Part shown: positions 14,556-17,214 of the stretch, one piece after another
How the letters are laid out: every line of letters begins with the position of its first letter
How positions within the stretch are numbered: the stretch's first letter is position 1
Assembly: GCA_900552855.1 (NCBI GenBank)
Contig: USBG01000022.1
Span: forward strand, 1 to 17,214
Direction of reading: 5' to 3'
Source of the DNA: an uncultured Phascolarctobacterium sp.
Lineage (GTDB): Bacteria > Bacillota > Negativicutes > Acidaminococcales > Acidaminococcaceae
DNA length: 17,214 bases
Position numbers and translations under genes: made by a program
The notes under the pieces: model-generated
What the model was told of the DNA's origin: nothing
Seen by the model: only the letters and a program-made list of their open reading frames with translations
Database searches by the model: none

Positions 14556-14807
14556 ACTTTTTTGCAAGTTTTTTTAAAGTTTTTTTACTTTTTTTCTTCA
14601 AGCCTGCAAACATGCGATAAATACTAGCTTTTTCGGCTATTCCATCATATAAATTTCTTGCTGTTTTTCAGAAAAGGATAGTGAAAATCCGAAAAAATTA
14701 TTATTTTTTTATCAATACTATCTCAATTTTTTTAATTTTCAGCATTAAATTAGAAAATCGTCTATCCGATATTGTAAAAATTTGCTATCTTCAGCTTCAT
14801 CGCTAAA
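14556..14807. other. AT-rich intergenic region with phased T-tracts
   Basis: Four T-runs of 6-7 bases (14558-14563, 14569-14575, 14580-14586, 14589-14595) are spaced about one helical turn apart. On the - strand they are A-tracts lying directly upstream of the tRNA -35 box, like an UP element with bent DNA. The rest (about 14600-14807) is AT-rich. I see no gene and no clear terminator for the - strand gene that ends at 14808. Confidence 0.5.
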
Positions 14808-15275
14808 TTAAAAAACGCGAACCTTTACTACAATTTTTTGTACATTGCTAGGCTCTTCACCAGATTGACAATTAGGACGATGCAGCTCCCAAGGGAAGAA
14901 TACTGCAAAATCCCCTGCCTTTAAGGTTACACAATTAACCTCTGCAGGATCAGCATAAAAAATAACGTCTTCCTTCTCTGCCTTATTTTCAGTTTCTACA
15001 CAAGCATCAGTTAAAGGAGTATACCAAATATCTTCCTCTCCTGCAGCCACATATTGAACATCAATGTATTGCTCATGCTTTTCAGGACGACGATCAGACT
15101 TAGGCTCGGTTGCATATGTATTTACGCGAGCAAAAACATTGCGGCCATCAATTTCATACTCACCATTTTCCACCTTGCTAAAATCAGTTTCTGCAACATA
15201 CAGCAGTGCTTTCTTCAGGCTTTTGTTAAGATAAGGCAAATATTGTTCTACATTGCTTTTATTACCAAAAATCAT
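14808..15275 (-). CDS. YhcH/YjgK/YiaL family protein (sugar-acid or sialic acid anomerase-like)
   Basis: The 155-residue protein belongs to the YhcH/YjgK/YiaL (formerly DUF386, EbgC-like) family of small cupin-fold proteins. Members are linked to sugar metabolism; one, NanQ, speeds anomer exchange of N-acetylneuraminate. Visible family blocks are KHEQYIDVQYVAAGEEDIWY (66-85), with His67 and Asp72 as possible metal ligands, and FFPWELHRPN (126-135), with another conserved His, then KIVVKV near the end. Length is typical. GAGGTG (15289-15284 on the + numbering) lies 8 bases before the ATG. It is a single gene with no sugar-transport or catabolic genes beside it in the window, so its substrate cannot be given. 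Confidence 0.85.
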   Translation of the reverse strand: MIFGNKSNVEQYLPYLNKSLKKALLYVAETDFSKVENGEYEIDGRNVFARVNTYATEPKSDRRPEKHEQYIDVQYVAAGEEDIWYTPLTDACVETENKAEKEDVIFYADPAEVNCVTLKAGDFAVFFPWELHRPNCQSGEEPSNVQKIVVKVRVF

Positions 15276-15303
15276 AGCTTATGCACCTCATTATCATCTA
15301 AAA

Positions 15304-15331
15304 TAGTTACAGTCTATATGTGAAAGTACAA
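15304..15331 (-). promoter_or_regulatory. Possible promoter of the YhcH-family gene
   Basis: On the - strand, TTGTAC (15331-15326) and TAACTA (15309-15304) are spaced by 16 bases, about 30 bases before the coding start. Both elements deviate from consensus, so this is tentative. Confidence 0.3.
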
Positions 15332-15403
15332 GCATTCTATACTTTTCTATAGCTGCTCTTGACTATATATAATTCTCCGCATTTAAAAAATTCCCTGCTG
15401 CTC

Positions 15404-15432
15404 TTTACAAAACTTCCTCAACATAATAAAAT
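15404..15432 (+). promoter_or_regulatory. Probable promoter of the ABC-F gene
   Basis: TTTACA (15404-15409) and TAAAAT (15427-15432) are separated by 17 bases. Transcription would start near 15439, leaving an untranslated leader of about 90 bases. A weaker alternative is TTGACT (15359-15364) with TTTAAA (15382-15387). Confidence 0.6.
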
Positions 15433-15454
15433 GGCAATGATACTATGCTTAGCC

Positions 15455-15501
15455 GCAGCTTATGTATAGCCCCAAGCTGCAGGCGTTTTAGCTTTTTGGG
15501 G
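15455..15501 (+). promoter_or_regulatory. Leader with two overlapping hairpins before the ABC-F gene
   Basis: GCAGCTT (15455-15461) can pair with AAGCTGC (15474-15480). Alternatively CCCCAAGCT (15470-15478) can pair with AGC and TTGGGG (15490-15492 and 15496-15501) with a 3-base bulge. The two structures share 15474-15478 and exclude each other. No T-run follows, so if this is regulatory it would more likely act on translation or stability than as a terminator. Confidence 0.35.
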
Positions 15502-15528
15502 GTAATTACTATTATAGAGAGGTAAAAG

Positions 15529-17085
15529 ATGAGTTATTTAAACGTCACCAATGTTTCCCATTCCTTTGGCGGACGCCAGATTTTAGAGGATGTATCCTTT
15601 AAGCTGTTGCGCGGCGAACACGTAGGCCTTGTAGGTGCTAACGGCGAAGGTAAATCTACCTTTTTGAATATTGTTACTGGTCATACCCTGCCTGACGAAG
15701 GCAAAATTGAATGGCCTGGCAAGGTTACAGTTGGTTATTTGGACCAACAAAGCACCTTAGAAAAGGGCATGACTATTCGCGAGGTTCTGCGCACTGCCTT
15801 CAAGGATATGTACGAAATGGAGCAGCAAATGATGGACCTGTACGAAAAGATGGGTGATGCTACTCCTGAGGAAATGGACAAAATGATGAATACCGTAGGT
15901 GAAATCCAAACAGAGCTGGAGCACAGCGGTTTCTATTCCCTGGACAGCAAAATAGAGGAATTCGCCAATGGCCTCGGCCTTGGCAGCATCGGTCTTGATA
16001 AAGATGTAAGCGAGCTTTCCGGTGGTCAGCGCAGTAAGGTTTTACTGGCTAAGCTGCTGCTGCAAAACTCCAAGATTCTGTTACTGGACGAGCCCACCAA
16101 CTATTTGGACGTTGAGCATATTGAATGGTTGACCAAATTCCTGCAAAATTACGAGCATGCCTTCATCCTGATTTCCCATGATATTCCCTTCCTCAATAAG
16201 GTTGTTAACGTAATTTATCATTTGGAAAACTGCGAGCTGACACGCTACAGCGGCAACTATGATAAGTTCCAGGAGATGTATGCTATCTACAAGGCGCAAA
16301 AAGAAAGCGCTTATGAACGTCAACAACAGGAGGTTGCTAAGCTGGAGGACTTTATCGCCCGCAATAAGGCTAGAGTTGCAACCACTAATATGGCAAAAAG
16401 CCGCCAACGCAAGCTGGATAAGATGGAAATGATTGAAAAGCCTAGAGAGAAAATTAAACCGACCTTCAAGTTCACTGAAGCTCGTACCCCTAGCCGTTTC
16501 CTTGTTGAAGCTAAGGATTTGGTTTTAGGCTATGATTCTCCCCTTACTCGTCCTGTAACCTTCAACCTAGAGCGCGGTCAAAAAATTGCTATCCGTGGTG
16601 TTAACGGTCTGGGTAAAACCACTCTGCTAAAAACCATCCTCGGTATTATTCCCCCTCTCAGCGGCAGCGTTGAGCTGGGCGAATTCTTAGAGCCTGGCTA
16701 CTTTGAGCAGGAAGAACGTGAAAAGAACGAAAACACTGCTTTAGAGGATGTATGGAACGAATACCCAGGACTTACTAACTACGAGGTTCGTGCTGCACTT
16801 GCAGGCTGTGGTTTAACTAATGACCATATTACCAGTAAGGTATTCGTGCTTAGCGGTGGCGAAGCTGCTAAGGTTCGTTTATGTAAGCTGATGCTTAAGG
16901 ACGTTAACTGGCTGGTACTTGACGAACCCACCAACCACTTAGATGTAGATGCTAAGGAAGAGCTGGCTAGAGCCTTAAAGGCTTTTAAAGGCAGCGTACT
17001 TCTGGTATCCCATGAACCTGAATTCTATGAAGGCTGGGTGGACAAGGTTTGGAACATTGAGGACTGGACCACAAAGATTATTTAA
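15529..17085 (+). CDS. ABC-F family ATPase (ribosome-associated type)
   Basis: The 518-residue protein has two ATP-binding cassettes and no membrane segments, the layout of ABC-F proteins that act on the ribosome rather than in transport. Cassette 1: Walker A GANGEGKS (36-43), signature LSGGQ (163-167), Walker B LLLDEPTNYLD (184-194). A variable arm lies within cassette 1 (about 92-150). The charged linker (about 245-318, KLEDFIARNKARVATTNMAKSR... region) joins to cassette 2: GVNGLGKT (357-364), LSGGE (441-445), LVLDEPTNHLD (462-472). Both catalytic glutamate-containing DEPT motifs are intact. The linker and size recall the YbiT/YkpA-like group, but I cannot separate a housekeeping translation factor from an antibiotic-protection protein. 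AGAGAGG (15516-15522) lies 6 bases before the ATG. Confidence 0.9.
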   Translation: MSYLNVTNVSHSFGGRQILEDVSFKLLRGEHVGLVGANGEGKSTFLNIVTGHTLPDEGKIEWPGKVTVGYLDQQSTLEKGMTIREVLRTAFKDMYEMEQQMMDLYEKMGDATPEEMDKMMNTVGEIQTELEHSGFYSLDSKIEEFANGLGLGSIGLDKDVSELSGGQRSKVLLAKLLLQNSKILLLDEPTNYLDVEHIEWLTKFLQNYEHAFILISHDIPFLNKVVNVIYHLENCELTRYSGNYDKFQEMYAIYKAQKESAYERQQQEVAKLEDFIARNKARVATTNMAKSRQRKLDKMEMIEKPREKIKPTFKFTEARTPSRFLVEAKDLVLGYDSPLTRPVTFNLERGQKIAIRGVNGLGKTTLLKTILGIIPPLSGSVELGEFLEPGYFEQEEREKNENTALEDVWNEYPGLTNYEVRAALAGCGLTNDHITSKVFVLSGGEAAKVRLCKLMLKDVNWLVLDEPTNHLDVDAKEELARALKAFKGSVLLVSHEPEFYEGWVDKVWNIEDWTTKII

Positions 17086-17128
17086 TACTGACCACCTTAG
17101 ATAAGTAAGATTTCGTTTTCAACAAGTA

Positions 17129-17172
17129 TGATATGTACCCTCTTTACTGTATAGACCAGTTGATATGTACCC
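17129..17172. repeat. 12-bp direct repeat, possible insertion-sequence end
   Basis: TGATATGTACCC occurs exactly at 17129-17140 and again at 17161-17172, a spacing of 32 bases. Repeated short motifs near a terminus are typical of some IS families, for example IS21-like ends. No transposase is visible because the window ends 42 bases later, so element identity and boundary are unknown. Confidence 0.4.
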
Positions 17173-17214
17173 AGAATCCTGGACACATTTCTTAATTATG
17201 CGAGGCATGTGGAT

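Noticed and set aside
15431..15469. A 12-codon upstream reading frame before the ABC-F gene (MAMILCLAAAYV)
   Set aside because: Its ATG overlaps the -10 box of the best promoter, so it would not be transcribed from there, and it has no Shine-Dalgarno site. It would only matter if the weaker upstream promoter were used.
1..17214. CRISPR array, phage or defence system
   Set aside because: No regularly spaced direct repeats of suitable length, no cas, integrase or phage structural proteins and no toxin-antitoxin pair were seen. The content is mainly metabolic.

Overview
The window is a low-GC bacterial chromosome segment dominated by a large oxygen-independent (early cobalt insertion) cobalamin (vitamin B12) biosynthesis cluster on the + strand, from about 186 to 14345. 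Fourteen tightly packed genes, many overlapping or separated by 1-12 bases, cover most of the corrin ring and its late modifications. The cbi-type enzymes (CbiD, CbiG, CbiL, a CbiET fusion), AT-rich spacers, strong Shine-Dalgarno sites and a tRNA with an encoded CCA end suggest an anaerobic Bacillota. The gene content resembles what I know of Negativicutes, but the genus cannot be set from the sequence.

Layout. Bases 1-185 are AT-rich with no gene. A near-consensus promoter (186-214) starts a leader that carries a B12-box RNA element (226-350), probably a compact or diverged cobalamin riboswitch. An intrinsic terminator (416-446) follows it, ahead of the first gene. The first block is cbiD, cbiL, cbiF, cbiG, cbiH, cbiJ, cbiET, cbiA and cbiB (501-9289). 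A 116-base gap then holds a hairpin and a second strong promoter, followed by the second block: cobD-type aminotransferase, an archaeal-type phosphoglycerate mutase-like protein, cbiP, cobO and cbiC (9406-14285). A strong terminator closes the cluster.

Together these enzymes methylate, contract and reduce the ring (CbiL, H, F, G, D, J, ET, C), amidate it (CbiA, CbiP), adenosylate it (CobO), and make and attach the aminopropanol arm (CobD, CbiB). Cobalt chelatase, cobalt transport and nucleotide-loop genes (cobU/S/T/C) are not in the window. The phosphoglycerate mutase-like gene sits beside cobD and may supply a missing phosphate-handling step.

Downstream, on the - strand, is a tRNA-Asn(GTT) with a perfect consensus promoter, phased A-tracts upstream and its own terminator. 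After an AT-rich spacer comes a YhcH/YjgK/YiaL-family sugar-related gene (- strand). A divergent intergenic region leads to a + strand ABC-F ATPase gene. The last ~90 bases carry a 12-bp direct repeat that may be the edge of an insertion sequence.
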